From positions 7,780 through 71,779 of the forward strand of contig JBATQJ010000085.1 in NCBI GenBank assembly GCA_049291975.1: a stretch of DNA of 64,000 bases, read 5' to 3'. Position numbers and translations under genes: made by a program. The first letter of the stretch is position 1; each line of letters begins with the position of its first letter. This stretch comes from Scrofimicrobium sp049291975 (GTDB lineage: Bacteria > Actinomycetota > Actinomycetes > Actinomycetales > Actinomycetaceae). The notes under the pieces were generated by a model that did no database searches, was not told the DNA's origin, and worked only from the letters and a program-made list of their open reading frames with translations. Positions 53,953 to 63,350 of this stretch are shown piece after piece.

Positions 53953-54075
53953 TTCCTTTTTTGCGCGACAGCGCGCTTCCTTTCTCTAGCCCTTCGTCGG
54001 CATATGCGAATCGTTAGCCTAATAGGAAGTTATCACTTCCTGGTACTGATCGCTTCTAGTTCGCACGATGGATGA

Positions 54076-54318
54076 GTGGAGTCGAGCCTCAAGAAGCAAC
54101 TGGGCACCAACCTGCGTGCACTCCGAAAGGGCCGTGGTCTCTCGCAAGAGATGTTGGCGGAGGAGTTGGGCTTCACCCCTCGATACCTGGCAGGCATTGA
54201 GCGGGGCGAAAGAAACCTGACACTAGACTCCGTGGACGCACTAGCACGACAGCTCAGGGTTCCATCGTCGTTACTGCTGGCTGATACCGACCATGCGACC
54301 AGAGCCCAGCTGCTCTAG
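54076..54318 (+). CDS. Small XRE-type helix-turn-helix protein
   Basis: An 80-residue DNA-binding protein made of little more than a Cro/CI helix-turn-helix: L-R-A-L-R-K-G-R-G-L-S-Q-E-M-L-A near residues 13-28, F-T-P-R-Y-L-A-G-I-E-R-G-E-R-N-L near 34-49. Resembles conserved stand-alone HTH proteins near methyltransferase or competence genes, but no such partner is here. GTG start without a strong ribosome site. Its targets are unknown. Confidence 0.75.
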   Translation: MESSLKKQLGTNLRALRKGRGLSQEMLAEELGFTPRYLAGIERGERNLTLDSVDALARQLRVPSSLLLADTDHATRAQLL

Positions 54319-54486
54319 TCGGCGGCTTGAAGCTCTATGATCCCGACCGTGGCCATAGGAAGCCTAGACGCCGACTCTTCAAAGTCGAAATCGACGATAA
54401 GGGCCGGTAACCCGAAAAGGCTACTTTGAGTAGATGGCTCCCCCAATGGCTCCCCTCTACTCTTCCCTCACCCCTGGAAAGCAAGA

Positions 54487-54518
54487 CCGCCCCAACACTT
54501 TCGCTAGCGCTGGGGCGG
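54487..54518 (-). terminator. Terminator-like hairpin after tRNA-Thr
   Basis: An 8-bp stem (CCGCCCCA / TGGGGCGG) with a 16-base loop begins 13 bases past the tRNA 3' end on the minus strand and is followed by TCTTGCTTT. Confidence 0.6.
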
Positions 54519-54531
54519 ATAAACTGCTTGG

Positions 54532-54604
54532 AGCCGCTTCCGGGAATTGAACCCGGGACCTATTCATTACGAGTGAATCGCTCTGCCGACTGAGCTAAAG
54601 CGGC
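54532..54604 (-). tRNA. tRNA-Thr (anticodon CGT)
   Basis: A 73-base gene on the minus strand. Acceptor stem GCCGCTT pairs with AAGCGGC; D-arm begins AGCTCAGTCGGCAGAGC; the anticodon stem ATTCA/TGAAT encloses the loop CTCGTAA, giving anticodon CGT; T-arm CCCGGGTTCAATTCCCGG. The CCA end is not encoded. Confidence 0.95.
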
Positions 54605-54942
54605 GTTTTGAGGCCGAAGCCCCGCGGAGCTAATCCAGCGTAGCTTGTGGCCTGCTTTCAAAGTCCGCCAACGAGTATATCGGACCTAGAACAACCGCTT
54701 CAGCCCAGCGATTGGGAGTCCCGCCACAGTCGCCAACCTGACGCCGCCCCAGGTTGCCCCGTGGAACCAGCGCATTCGTCTCGCGCAGAAAGCTCACGGG
54801 CAAAACAGCCGCGTGTCGTTTCCTCGTCCAGTTGGCGAGCCAGGCGGAAGGTTCGGTGGCCAAAATCCGGGGTGTCGACAAGCAAATCGTCGTTGAGGCC
54901 TCTAGTTTTGGCATTGGCCCACCCGGCTCGCCACTCACAGTT
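54605..54942. other. Intergenic region between tRNA-Thr and the TAP-like hydrolase
   Basis: 338 bases with no credible gene. A plus-strand open frame (54754-54990) runs through the dispersed repeat and into the opposite strand of the hydrolase gene, so I do not call it. The repeat copy at 54861-54908 is its only recognisable content. Confidence 0.5.
54861..54908. repeat. Dispersed repeat copy 2 (degenerate relative of 13906-13949)
   Basis: Shares AAAATC, the loop core AAGCAAATCGTCG and GAGGCCTCT with the cysS-ispF palindrome, but the left arm has diverged so the stem is imperfect. Both copies are in intergenic DNA. Confidence 0.55.
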
Positions 54943-56529
54943 CTATCCCGGGCAGATCGTTCCGTCCTGCGGGACCTTCCCGTCAAGTAAGAAACTGTCT
55001 ACCGCCTTCACCACACACTTATCCGCGTACTTGCTGTAAGCCGTATGGTTCCAACCTTCGACCGTCATCAGCACGCCGCTCTCCAAATCCGAGGCCAGGG
55101 CCTGTGCCATCGGGTACGGAGTCGCCGGGTCATTCGTCGTCCCGATAACCAAGATCTCCGGCGTTCCCGGGGCCGTTATCCGGTGCCGCGTCACCCTGCT
55201 TTGAACCGGCCATGCCTCCAGACCGGCCGAGGCAAACCCGAAATCACCACCCAACACCGGGAACCGCTCGGCCAGATCGGCCGACTCGGCCTCCCATTCC
55301 TCCGGCGTTCCCACCGGCAGATAGTCGAGCGCATTGATCGCGGTGAATGCATCCGAGCTGTTGTCCGTATAGACCCCATCCGTTCCGCGACTGTTGAAAT
55401 AGTCGGCGAGGAACAGCAACATCGTGCCGTCACCCATCTTCGCCAGTGACATCGCCTGCTGCAGCAGCCCGTAATTCTCGGTGCTGTACAGCGAACCAAT
55501 CACGGCGGTATACGCAAGCGTAGAGTTCACCGGCCTCTCGGGGTCACCGGTAGGAAGCGGCTCCTCGGCCAAATCCTCAAAGAACTCAATCATCTGCTGC
55601 TTGCCCGACTCGAGGTCGCCACTGATCGGACACTTCTCCTCCGCCTGGCACTGCTCGATCCAGTTATAGAGTGATTTCTCCATCCCCTCGACCTGAGCCG
55701 CCGACAGTTCGTTGATGTTGATCGCTGGGTCGACCGCTCCATCGAGGACCATGTGCCCCACAGTTTCCGGGAACAACTCCGCGTAGTACGCCCCGATTAT
55801 CGTTCCGTATGAGAAGCCGATGTAGTCAAGCTTCTCTTGTCCCAGCAGGGCTCGCATCATGTCGAAATCACGCGTTGCAGAGTCCGAGTCGACGTACCCC
55901 AGAACCTCGCCATTTCTCTGCAAGCACTTGTCCCCATACTCCGCAAACTCCTGGTCCGCTAGGTCAACCAACTCCTGCGTAGAGAGCGCCGAAAAATCCT
56001 CCTCGCGCTGATTCTCGTAGTCGCGTTCCTCATCGGTCAGACACACGATCGGAGTCGAGGCCCCCACGCCCCTCGGATCCAACGCCACTATCTGGAAGTT
56101 CTGCACCAGGTCACCCGAAAGTATGTTCTCAACTACCGCGGTGATCGAATCTACCGCCCCACCCCCGGGTCCGCCCAGGTTAAAGAACAGCGCTGGCGCC
56201 TTGTCCTTTTGCTTGTTTAGGTGCCGCGCGACTCCCAGTTGGATTGGCTCACTGCCTGGATCATCCCAGTTCATCGGCGCTTCAACCGTCGCGCACTGGT
56301 ACGCTTTCATGTCCTTTGGCGCCTGCAACAAGGGAGGGACAATCTCGTCTTCCTCGCACGCGCGCCATTCGACCTCCTGCGCGTAATAGTTCTCGAAGCC
56401 CTCTGGAGCGGCGACCACGGCTGAGGTCTCCCCACTCTCCGACTGCGTAAGAGAGTTGGTCGAGCAACCAGCCAGCACAACTACCACGGTTATCAGACCT
56501 GCAATGGCACGGGCGGTACGAGACGTCAT
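54943..56529 (-). CDS. Alpha/beta hydrolase lipoprotein with TAP-like C-terminal domain
   Basis: A secreted, lipid-anchored serine hydrolase of 528 residues resembling Streptomyces tripeptidyl aminopeptidases. Signal peptide ends in V-V-L-A-G-C. The oxyanion region is L-G-G-P-G-G-G-A, the Asp-rich strand A-L-D-P-R-G-V-G, the nucleophile is the Ser of G-F-S-Y-G-T (about residue 240), the acid is in I-G-T-T-N-D-P-A-T-P and the His in V-E-G-W-N-H-T-A. The ATG at 56529 gives a proper signal peptide; another start 10 codons upstream is weaker. Probably releases peptides or cleaves esters outside the cell. Confidence 0.9.
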   Translation of the reverse strand: MTSRTARAIAGLITVVVVLAGCSTNSLTQSESGETSAVVAAPEGFENYYAQEVEWRACEEDEIVPPLLQAPKDMKAYQCATVEAPMNWDDPGSEPIQLGVARHLNKQKDKAPALFFNLGGPGGGAVDSITAVVENILSGDLVQNFQIVALDPRGVGASTPIVCLTDEERDYENQREEDFSALSTQELVDLADQEFAEYGDKCLQRNGEVLGYVDSDSATRDFDMMRALLGQEKLDYIGFSYGTIIGAYYAELFPETVGHMVLDGAVDPAININELSAAQVEGMEKSLYNWIEQCQAEEKCPISGDLESGKQQMIEFFEDLAEEPLPTGDPERPVNSTLAYTAVIGSLYSTENYGLLQQAMSLAKMGDGTMLLFLADYFNSRGTDGVYTDNSSDAFTAINALDYLPVGTPEEWEAESADLAERFPVLGGDFGFASAGLEAWPVQSRVTRHRITAPGTPEILVIGTTNDPATPYPMAQALASDLESGVLMTVEGWNHTAYSKYADKCVVKAVDSFLLDGKVPQDGTICPG

Positions 56530-56642
56530 GCGTTCCACTCTATCGGCGCCCTCCGTCAATCTGGCTACGTGACTCTCTCAGCGAAACTGTGAGATCCTCT
56601 CCCCTTGCCAACACGGAGTCCAACCCTAACGTGGCTCGCCCT

Positions 56643-57839
56643 CTACCCCGCCAGTAACTTCACATTCATTGCTTCAAGAACCACCAGGGGCGCCGCGTTC
56701 GTCTTCAGTCGCTCCCGCGCTTCCTCCACCGCCGCGGTCTTGCGGAGCGTTGACTCCACCGTTGACGACTCTGCCATCTCGCCCACCTGCTGCGACATAT
56801 CAACGTGGACGAGGTCCGAGTTCGCCCCCAACTGGACCGTCAGTACGTCTCGGTAGAACCCGAGTAGATCAACAAGGGTGAGGTCGAGGGTATCCGTCAG
56901 ACCCCGCTTCGCCCGACGCTTCTGGTCCTCCTCCATCTGACGAACCTGGGTGCGATGCGCGGGAGGAATTCGCTTCGGGTTATCTATCCCAAGCGACCGA
57001 AACAGGGCCTCGCGCTCGGACTCGTTCCGAGCGTCGGTTCGCTCTTTTGCCTGATCACCTGCTGCACTAACCAGCCGACCTGCGGCCAGCACCGCCTCAC
57101 CTACGGAAGTGGGGGCGAGGCACATCTCCATCAGTCTGCGCCGATTCTCCCGCAACTCCGGGTGGCGAAGCATGGCCCGCGCGACTCCCACATGGGACTG
57201 CGCTAGTTTGGCGGCCTCAAGGGCTCGCTCCTCAGACACGCTCTCTTCCTTAGCCAAGTACTCAGCGACATCCTGCGCACTCGGAGTCCGAAGCACCAAC
57301 GACCGCGAGCGCGACCGGATAGTCGCGATCACCTCTTCAGTGGTCGGCGCACAAAGAATCCATACCGTCCGCTCAGCTGGCTCCTCAATGGACTTGAGCA
57401 GTACGTTACTGGTGCGTTCGACCATGCGGTCGGCATCCTCTACCAACATCACCCGCCACCGGCCCTGTGAGGGAGCCGTGTAGGCGCGCTCGACCCACGT
57501 TTTCACATCGTCGATGGTGAACTGCACCAGGTCGGTCGAGATGTCGTCAACGTCCGGGTTGGTCCCTGCCATGGTGGTGTGGCAACCGGAGCATTCCCCG
57601 CAGCCGATTTCCTCGCCGGTGCACTGCAACGCCGCCGCCAGACATTTCGCGGCGAGCGACCTTCCCGATCCGGGTGGCCCTGTGATTAGCCAGGCGTGCG
57701 AGAGGGCTCCTTGACGCTCCTCTGCCTCGCCAGAATTCTTCGCAAAGGAGGACGCGGCGATCCGGCGCCCATCAAGCGCCGCCGCCCTCAATGCACGGAC
57801 GGCTTCGGGCTGTCCGATCATCGAATCCCAAACTGACAT
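56643..57839 (-). CDS. holB: DNA polymerase III delta' subunit
   Basis: Clamp-loader subunit, 398 residues. It has a P-loop-like G-P-P-G-S-G-R-S, a four-cysteine zinc module (C-G-E-C-S-G-C with an upstream Cys), V-E-D-A-D-R-M near residue 125 and the S-R-S-R/SRC-type region I-R-S-R-S-R-S-L near 180. The ATG at 57839 lies one base after the tmk stop; a TTG four codons earlier would overlap tmk. The topA-tmk-holB order is a conserved actinobacterial cluster, which supports the call. Confidence 0.9.
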   Translation of the reverse strand: MSVWDSMIGQPEAVRALRAAALDGRRIAASSFAKNSGEAEERQGALSHAWLITGPPGSGRSLAAKCLAAALQCTGEEIGCGECSGCHTTMAGTNPDVDDISTDLVQFTIDDVKTWVERAYTAPSQGRWRVMLVEDADRMVERTSNVLLKSIEEPAERTVWILCAPTTEEVIATIRSRSRSLVLRTPSAQDVAEYLAKEESVSEERALEAAKLAQSHVGVARAMLRHPELRENRRRLMEMCLAPTSVGEAVLAAGRLVSAAGDQAKERTDARNESEREALFRSLGIDNPKRIPPAHRTQVRQMEEDQKRRAKRGLTDTLDLTLVDLLGFYRDVLTVQLGANSDLVHVDMSQQVGEMAESSTVESTLRKTAAVEEARERLKTNAAPLVVLEAMNVKLLAG

Positions 57840-57840
57840 C

Positions 57841-58581
57841 TCAGCCGTCAATTCCCAAGCCGGTAATCCCGTCGGTCAAAGCTTCAAGTGCATCACGGAA
57901 AACGCTCTCTACGTCCCCAGAGGCGTCAACAACGATGAACCTCTCGGGATCTGCTTCGGCCATCTCCAGGTAACCGTCGCGCACCCTTTGGTGGAAATCG
58001 TCTCCCGAGCGCTCCAGTCGGTCCAGGTTTGATCCAGTTCGCGCGATCCCAACCACTGAATCGACATCGAAAAGGACCGTAATGTCGGGATCCAATCCCT
58101 CGGTCGCCCACTCGGAGAGTCCCCGAATCTCTCCACTTCCTAGCTCGCGCGCGGCACCCTGGTATGCGACAGAAGAGTCGATGTAGCGATCCTCAACGAC
58201 CACCATGCCCTCGGCCAGCGCGGGGCGGATCACCGTGGCAACGTGATATGCCCGATCCGCCGCATAAAGAAGAGCTTCTGTACGAGGATCAACGTCTTCC
58301 GGCCCGTGCATCACAAGCTGCCTCAGCTGAGCTCCGAGTTCCGTGCCACCCGGTTCACGGGTTACCAGAATGGGAACGCCCGCCTCAGCCAGTACCTTAG
58401 CAATGCGAGCAACCTGGGTCGTCTTTCCGGACCCGTCCCCACCCTCAAAGGTGATGAAAAGACCTGGGTAGCTACGGCTCTCCGTGTCAGCCAATGCCTC
58501 ACGGACAGCACCGATCAAGGCATCCCGGAGTTCCTCATCACCACCGAAGCCCTCGTTTGCCTCATTGCCCAGATCCGTCAT
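57841..58581 (-). CDS. tmk: Thymidylate kinase
   Basis: Phosphorylates dTMP to dTDP. The 246-residue protein carries an unconserved acidic N-terminal extension of about 38 residues, then the P-loop F-E-G-G-D-G-S-G-K-T-T (about residues 46-56), the D-R-Y motif in V-V-E-D-R-Y-I-D-S-S and R-E-P-G-G-T. The ATG at 58581 is just past the topA stop with AAGAAG upstream. The extension could reflect a wrong start, but no good internal ribosome site is obvious. Confidence 0.93.
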   Translation of the reverse strand: MTDLGNEANEGFGGDEELRDALIGAVREALADTESRSYPGLFITFEGGDGSGKTTQVARIAKVLAEAGVPILVTREPGGTELGAQLRQLVMHGPEDVDPRTEALLYAADRAYHVATVIRPALAEGMVVVEDRYIDSSVAYQGAARELGSGEIRGLSEWATEGLDPDITVLFDVDSVVGIARTGSNLDRLERSGDDFHQRVRDGYLEMAEADPERFIVVDASGDVESVFRDALEALTDGITGLGIDG

Positions 58582-58583
58582 GA

Positions 58584-61247
58584 TCACTTCTTCTTCGTGG
58601 ACTTGGCCCGAGTGGTCTTGCGCGCAGGCACTTTCTTCGCCGGAGTCCGCTTAGTAGCCGGCGCCTTGTCACGCTTGTCAGCAAGCAGGGTATACGCGCG
58701 CTCCGCCGTTAGGTTCTCGACGGATTCGCTACGAGGGATGGTCGCGTTGGTGATCCCATCGGTCACATAGGGTCCAAAACGACCGTCTTTGACCACGACG
58801 GGCTTCTGCGTCACCGGGTCCTCACCGAACTCGCGCAGTGCCTTCTTGGCGGAGTTCGCGCCCCGGCCGAACTTAGGCTTCGAGTACATTTCGAGTGCCT
58901 CATCGAGGGTCACACTCAAAAGGGCGCGCTCATTCGGGAGTTGGCGAGTGTCACGCCCCTTCTTGAGGTACGGACCATAGGGACCGTTCTGCGCGGTGAT
59001 CTCCTCACCCGAAATCGGATCCTTTCCGACGGTTCGAGGCAGGCTGAGCAGTTGTAGAGCGTCTTCGAGGGTAACGTCGGTGACGCTCATGTCGGAGAAG
59101 AGCGAGGCTGTCTTCGGCTTTCTCTCATCGCCCTCGGGCAACACTTCGGTGATGTATGGACCGTAACGACCGGTCTTGACGATCAATAGGTTTCCCGTCT
59201 CCGGGAACACCCCCAGTTCGCGGCCATCGGCGCCCGCAATCTCAAGCAGTTCTTCAGCCAGTTCCGGGGTCATCTCGTCCGGGGCGATGTTCGGCGGAAC
59301 CGAGATGCGTCGCTCGTCGTCCGTCTGAAGGTAGGGGCCGTAGCGTCCGTTGCGCAGTACCACGCCAGGGGCTACGGGGATCGAGTTGACCTCGCGCGCG
59401 TCAATGTCACCCAGGTTCTCAACCGTGCCCCGAAGTCCGTACTTCTCTATCTCCGACTCGGTCTTCTCTTCGCCCGTGCCGAAGTAGAAACCTTTGAGCC
59501 AGTGGGAACCGGCCTCGCCACCAGCGGCAATGCGGTCAAGGTCTGATTCCATTTCGGCGGTGAACTGGTAATCAACCAGTTCGGGCAGGTTTTCGACCAG
59601 AAGACGGGTTACAGAGAACGCTAGCCACGTTGGAACCAAATACTGACCTCGGTGGGTGACATATCCGCGGTCGCTTATTGTCTGGATGGTTGCGGCGTAG
59701 GTGGAGGGACGCCCAATTCCCAGGTCTTCCATCGCCTTGACCAAAGTTGCCTCGGTGTAGCGACCGGGCGGCTGGGTGAAGTGCGATTCAGTCGTTATGT
59801 CGGCGACGGTAACCGAGTCGCCCTCGGACACCTGGGGAAGCTCAACCTGCTCCGCGTTACCGTTCCCAGACTTACCGTTCTTGTCCGAACTCTCACGATA
59901 GAGGCGCTGGAATCCAGGGTCAGTGATGACAGTGCCCGAAGTGGTGCAGACAGCGACCGACTGATCCTCAACCTCTTCCTTCAACGGAAGCTCCAGACGA
60001 ACGGTGGCCGTGTAGCCGACGGCGTCATTCATCTGCGTTGCCAGGGTGCGCTTGTAGATAAGGGTGTAGAGGGCAAGCTGTTGAGCAGACAGCACGCCGG
60101 CGAGCTCCTCTGGGGTGCGGAACTTGTCGCCGGAGGGACGAATCGCCTCGTGCGCCTCTTGCGCTCCCTTTGCTTTCTTCGCGTAAACGCGGGGTTTCTC
60201 CGGAATCGCGTCCGCACCAAACTGGTTCTTCACAGCATCACGAGCCGCATGCAGAGCCTGGGTTGAGAGGTTGGTGGAGTCAGTACGCATGTAGGTGATA
60301 TATCCACCCTCGTACAACGTCTGGGCGACACGCATTGATGTCGCGGCGTTCCACTTGAGCTTGCGGGAGGCCTCCTGCTGCATGGTCGAGGTGGTGAACG
60401 GAGCGGCAGGGCGACGACGGTAGGGCTTCTGGGTGACCGATTCGACCTTGCCCTGCGAGCCGTCGAGGGCATCGGCAACCTTCTGTGCCGTGTCGGCGAG
60501 TAGCACCAGCGCGCCCGAAGACTTCTGTTTGAGGGATCCGTCGGCCTTGAAGTCAGATGAGCCGGCGATTGCACGATCCCCCAGGGAAACTAACTTCGCA
60601 GTGAAGGTCTCGCCGTCTGTCGCCGCCACGGTCGCGTCAAGGGACCAGTACTCGGCACTGACGTGGGCCATACGCTCGCGTTCGCGATCGACAACCAGGC
60701 GAGTTGCAACCGACTGAACACGGCCGGCGGAAAGAGAAGGGGCGACTTTGCGCCAGAGGACCGGGGAAACCTCGTACCCGTAAAGACGATCGAGTACGCG
60801 GCGGGTTTCCTGGGCATCAACCAGGTCGCGATCAATGTCACGGGTGTTCTGAAGGGCGTCCTGGATAGCGTTCTTAGTGATCTCGTGAAACACCATCCGC
60901 TTAACAGGAACCTTGGGTTTGAGGACTTCTTGAAGGTGCCAGGCGATGGCCTCACCCTCGCGGTCCTCATCAGTTGCTAGATAGAGTTCGTCGGCCTCTT
61001 TGAGCGCTTTCTTGAGCTCGGTGACCGTCTTCTGTTTATCCGGATTGACCTGATAGTAGGGCTTGAAGTCGTCGTCAACGTCGACCGCGAACTTTGCATA
61101 GGGTCCGGACTTCATCGACTTAGGTAGCGCGGAAGGAGTCGGGAGGTCACGGACGTGGCCAACGGATGCCTGAACCTGGTATCCATCTCCCAGGTACCCG
61201 CGAATTGTTTGCGCCTTCGCGGGCGACTCCACGATCACCAGTTTCAC
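58584..61247 (-). CDS. topA: DNA topoisomerase I
   Basis: Relaxes negative supercoils. The 887-residue protein starts V-I-V-E-S-P-A-K-A, has the TOPRIM acidic residues in A-T-D-E-D-R-E-G-E-A-I-A-W and the catalytic tyrosine in I-T-Y-M-R-T-D-S-T-N. The C-terminal part lacks zinc-finger cysteines and instead has repeated T-G-R-Y-G-P-Y-type units and a Lys/Arg-rich tail ending K-S-T-K-K-K, as in other actinobacteria. GTG at 61247 has AGAAGAGG upstream; the open frame for 46 more codons is not conserved. Confidence 0.97.
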   Translation of the reverse strand: MKLVIVESPAKAQTIRGYLGDGYQVQASVGHVRDLPTPSALPKSMKSGPYAKFAVDVDDDFKPYYQVNPDKQKTVTELKKALKEADELYLATDEDREGEAIAWHLQEVLKPKVPVKRMVFHEITKNAIQDALQNTRDIDRDLVDAQETRRVLDRLYGYEVSPVLWRKVAPSLSAGRVQSVATRLVVDRERERMAHVSAEYWSLDATVAATDGETFTAKLVSLGDRAIAGSSDFKADGSLKQKSSGALVLLADTAQKVADALDGSQGKVESVTQKPYRRRPAAPFTTSTMQQEASRKLKWNAATSMRVAQTLYEGGYITYMRTDSTNLSTQALHAARDAVKNQFGADAIPEKPRVYAKKAKGAQEAHEAIRPSGDKFRTPEELAGVLSAQQLALYTLIYKRTLATQMNDAVGYTATVRLELPLKEEVEDQSVAVCTTSGTVITDPGFQRLYRESSDKNGKSGNGNAEQVELPQVSEGDSVTVADITTESHFTQPPGRYTEATLVKAMEDLGIGRPSTYAATIQTISDRGYVTHRGQYLVPTWLAFSVTRLLVENLPELVDYQFTAEMESDLDRIAAGGEAGSHWLKGFYFGTGEEKTESEIEKYGLRGTVENLGDIDAREVNSIPVAPGVVLRNGRYGPYLQTDDERRISVPPNIAPDEMTPELAEELLEIAGADGRELGVFPETGNLLIVKTGRYGPYITEVLPEGDERKPKTASLFSDMSVTDVTLEDALQLLSLPRTVGKDPISGEEITAQNGPYGPYLKKGRDTRQLPNERALLSVTLDEALEMYSKPKFGRGANSAKKALREFGEDPVTQKPVVVKDGRFGPYVTDGITNATIPRSESVENLTAERAYTLLADKRDKAPATKRTPAKKVPARKTTRAKSTKKK

Positions 61248-61532
61248 CAAGTACACCTCTTCTATATAGGTGGTCAGTCCACGATATTGCCACGACGCGT
61301 TTTGTTCGGTTTGACCAAGATAGCCGGGGTCTCCGACAAAGCGCACTAGGGCAGACGATATACCGGGGCCACCACGGTAGGTCAAACTAGATGCTAATCT
61401 GCGAGACGGGAAAGGGGTCGCAAATGATAGACATCACTGCTCAATTGCTTCAACCCCTTGGATGAGTCGGCGAACGGAGATAGGTTTGAAGGGAAGCGTG
61501 ACGAAAGACCTATGTTCCCTAGGAGGATGTAA

Positions 61533-62156
61533 ATGCCCGTCTACGTACTACCCGAACTCGACTACAGCTATGACGCTCTTGAGCCGCACATTTCGGCCCA
61601 GATTATGGAGCTACACCACTCGAAGCACCACCAGGCATACGTCGATGGTGCGAACGCTGCACTTGAATCGCTGAAGAAGGCCCGTGAGACCGGCGACCAG
61701 GCCGCGATCAACCTTTACGAGAAGAACCTGGCATTCCACCTGGGCGGTCACTCGAACCATTCGGTGTTCTGGAAGAACATGTCGCCAAACGGTGGTGGGG
61801 AACCTAAGGGCGATCTGGCCACGGCGATCGACGATAGCTTCGGCTCGTTCGATGCGTTCAAGGGACAGTTCACCGCTGCTGCCATGGGCCTGCAGGGCTC
61901 AGGCTGGGCGGTTCTGGCTTATGACACCATCGGTGGCGGCCTGGTAACCTTCCAGCTTTACGATCAGCAGGGCAACGTGCCGGTTGGCACCGTTCCGCTA
62001 CTGATGCTGGACATGTGGGAGCACGCGTTCTACCTGGACTACAGGAACGTCAAGGCTGACTACGTGAAGGCTTGGTGGAATGTCGTCAACTGGGACGACG
62101 TTGCAGCTCGCTACGCACGCGCCGAGGATAGCTACACCGACCTGCTGGTCGGCTAA
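61533..62156 (+). CDS. sodA: Superoxide dismutase (Mn/Fe type)
   Basis: Converts superoxide to oxygen and peroxide. The 207-residue protein has the metal ligands: His in E-L-H-H-S-K-H-H, His in F-H-L-G-G-H-S-N-H, and Asp and His in D-M-W-E-H-A-F-Y-L. The sequence is of the Mn/Fe group; which metal is used cannot be read off securely. A perfect AGGAGG precedes the ATG by seven bases. Single-gene unit, divergent from topA. Confidence 0.96.
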   Translation: MPVYVLPELDYSYDALEPHISAQIMELHHSKHHQAYVDGANAALESLKKARETGDQAAINLYEKNLAFHLGGHSNHSVFWKNMSPNGGGEPKGDLATAIDDSFGSFDAFKGQFTAAAMGLQGSGWAVLAYDTIGGGLVTFQLYDQQGNVPVGTVPLLMLDMWEHAFYLDYRNVKADYVKAWWNVVNWDDVAARYARAEDSYTDLLVG

Positions 62157-62323
62157 CAGACTGGCACACTGTCCTGCTGCGCGACCGCTCAGTTCACCGA
62201 AATAGTCGGCTCGCCTGACCGTGGCGAACCAAGCCGACCAACTCCGAACACGCTGGCCTCAGGCAAGGAGTCCTGTATAGCCCAGTGCGGTAAGCAGTGG
62301 GATTCGTCTAGACCAGCAACTAC

Positions 62324-62360
62324 GGGACCGCTTTCCGCTCATAAGAGCGAGGAGCGGTTC
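62324..62360 (-). terminator. Hairpin after the small HTH gene
   Basis: Interrupted stem (ACCGCT..CGCTC / GAGCG..AGCGGT) with a 4-base loop, 22 bases past the HTH stop on the minus strand. No clear T-run. Confidence 0.45.
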
Positions 62361-62381
62361 CGTCTCCAATTGACAACCGGA

Positions 62382-62633
62382 TCAGCCTAGATCGTTCAAC
62401 AGATCTGAAACCCGGACCCCGAGACCATCGGCAAGTCCAGCAACGGTGCTCATCCGAGGATTAGACGGACGTCCTGTGTCCCGCCCCGACTGCCTTCCGG
62501 CTTCGATTAGCTGAACCTGATTCTTAGTAATCCCCGCTCTATACGCGAGCTCCTCTTGCGAAAGTGAAGCGGCTCGACGTCGGGCTCGGATCTGCTCTCC
62601 GAGGGCCAGCGCAGTCTTCTCATTCCAAGCCAC
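62382..62633 (-). CDS. XRE-family helix-turn-helix protein
   Basis: An 83-residue Cro/CI-type DNA-binding protein. The helix-turn-helix covers about residues 12-42: I-R-A-R-R-R-A-A-S-L-S-Q-E-E-L-A and G-I-T-K-N-Q-V-Q-L-I-E-A-G. The segment G-R-D-T-G-R-P-S-N-P-R between the last two helices is longer than usual. GTG start. It is divergent from the lipoprotein gene at 62744; whether it controls that gene is unknown. Confidence 0.8.
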   Translation of the reverse strand: MAWNEKTALALGEQIRARRRAASLSQEELAYRAGITKNQVQLIEAGRQSGRDTGRPSNPRMSTVAGLADGLGVRVSDLLNDLG

Positions 62634-62743
62634 CTTTCGATCATCAGCTTGAGACCCTTCATAAACGACCTTGTATACCGGGATTTTCTACTAGACTTCC
62701 GCGTAGCGCAGTAGCGCACCATTACAAATAGAAGGACACATTC

Positions 62744-63310
62744 ATGAAGCGTGCACTTGTAACACTCGCCCTTGTCGCCACGGCATCCCTCGGGGTGTCC
62801 GGCTGCTCAGGATCATCAGACAAAGCGGCTGAACCCGCAAAAGAGACTGCCACCGCAACGGTTGAGAAGGAAGAAAGCACCACGGAGGAGCAAGCCGCTC
62901 CGGCCGACCAAACGGTGGCCGAGGCCTGTCTGCAGATTGCCGAACCAATGCAACAGGCGAGTGAAGCAGCTGTGGCGCTAGCGGATAACGCAACCGACCT
63001 CGCCGGAGAGATCAGTGCTGATCCAGCGGCCGCCATGCAGAACATCCAGGGGGCAATGAATCTTTGGAAAGAGAGTGCCGCGACATGGAGGAGCTTGGCA
63101 GATGGGTTCGCAGAGTTCGATGCCAACGTCACAAATGCTGACGTAAAAGCCGTCTCTTCCACAGTTGCCAAGGACGCCTCCGAGCTGAGTAACCAGATCC
63201 AGAAGGTTTACGTCGATCTGGACCTGACTGCAATGGACCAGTTCACCGCAGCGAACGATGCATTCTCTGCTTCCTACCAGAAACTAGCAGAGGTCTGCGC
63301 CCAACAGTAG
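62744..63310 (+). CDS. Hypothetical small lipoprotein
   Basis: A 188-residue secreted protein with a clear lipobox V-S-G-C (Cys at about residue 21), an Ala/Glu/Thr/Lys-rich linker to about residue 55 and a predicted all-helical domain. AGAAGGA lies 8 bases before the ATG. The domain is Ala-rich with a Cys near residue 64 (E-A-C-L-Q-I-A) and one close to the C terminus (E-V-C-A-Q-Q), which could form a disulfide. I do not recognise the family. Confidence 0.8.
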   Translation: MKRALVTLALVATASLGVSGCSGSSDKAAEPAKETATATVEKEESTTEEQAAPADQTVAEACLQIAEPMQQASEAAVALADNATDLAGEISADPAAAMQNIQGAMNLWKESAATWRSLADGFAEFDANVTNADVKAVSSTVAKDASELSNQIQKVYVDLDLTAMDQFTAANDAFSASYQKLAEVCAQQ

Positions 63311-63350
63311 ATCGAGCTAGACGACCATCGGCTGCCAGGGGGTCGCACCG

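Noticed and set aside
54754..54990. Plus-strand open frame over repeat copy 2
   Set aside because: Its only similarity is to the translation of repeat copy 1, and it overlaps the hydrolase gene antisense.
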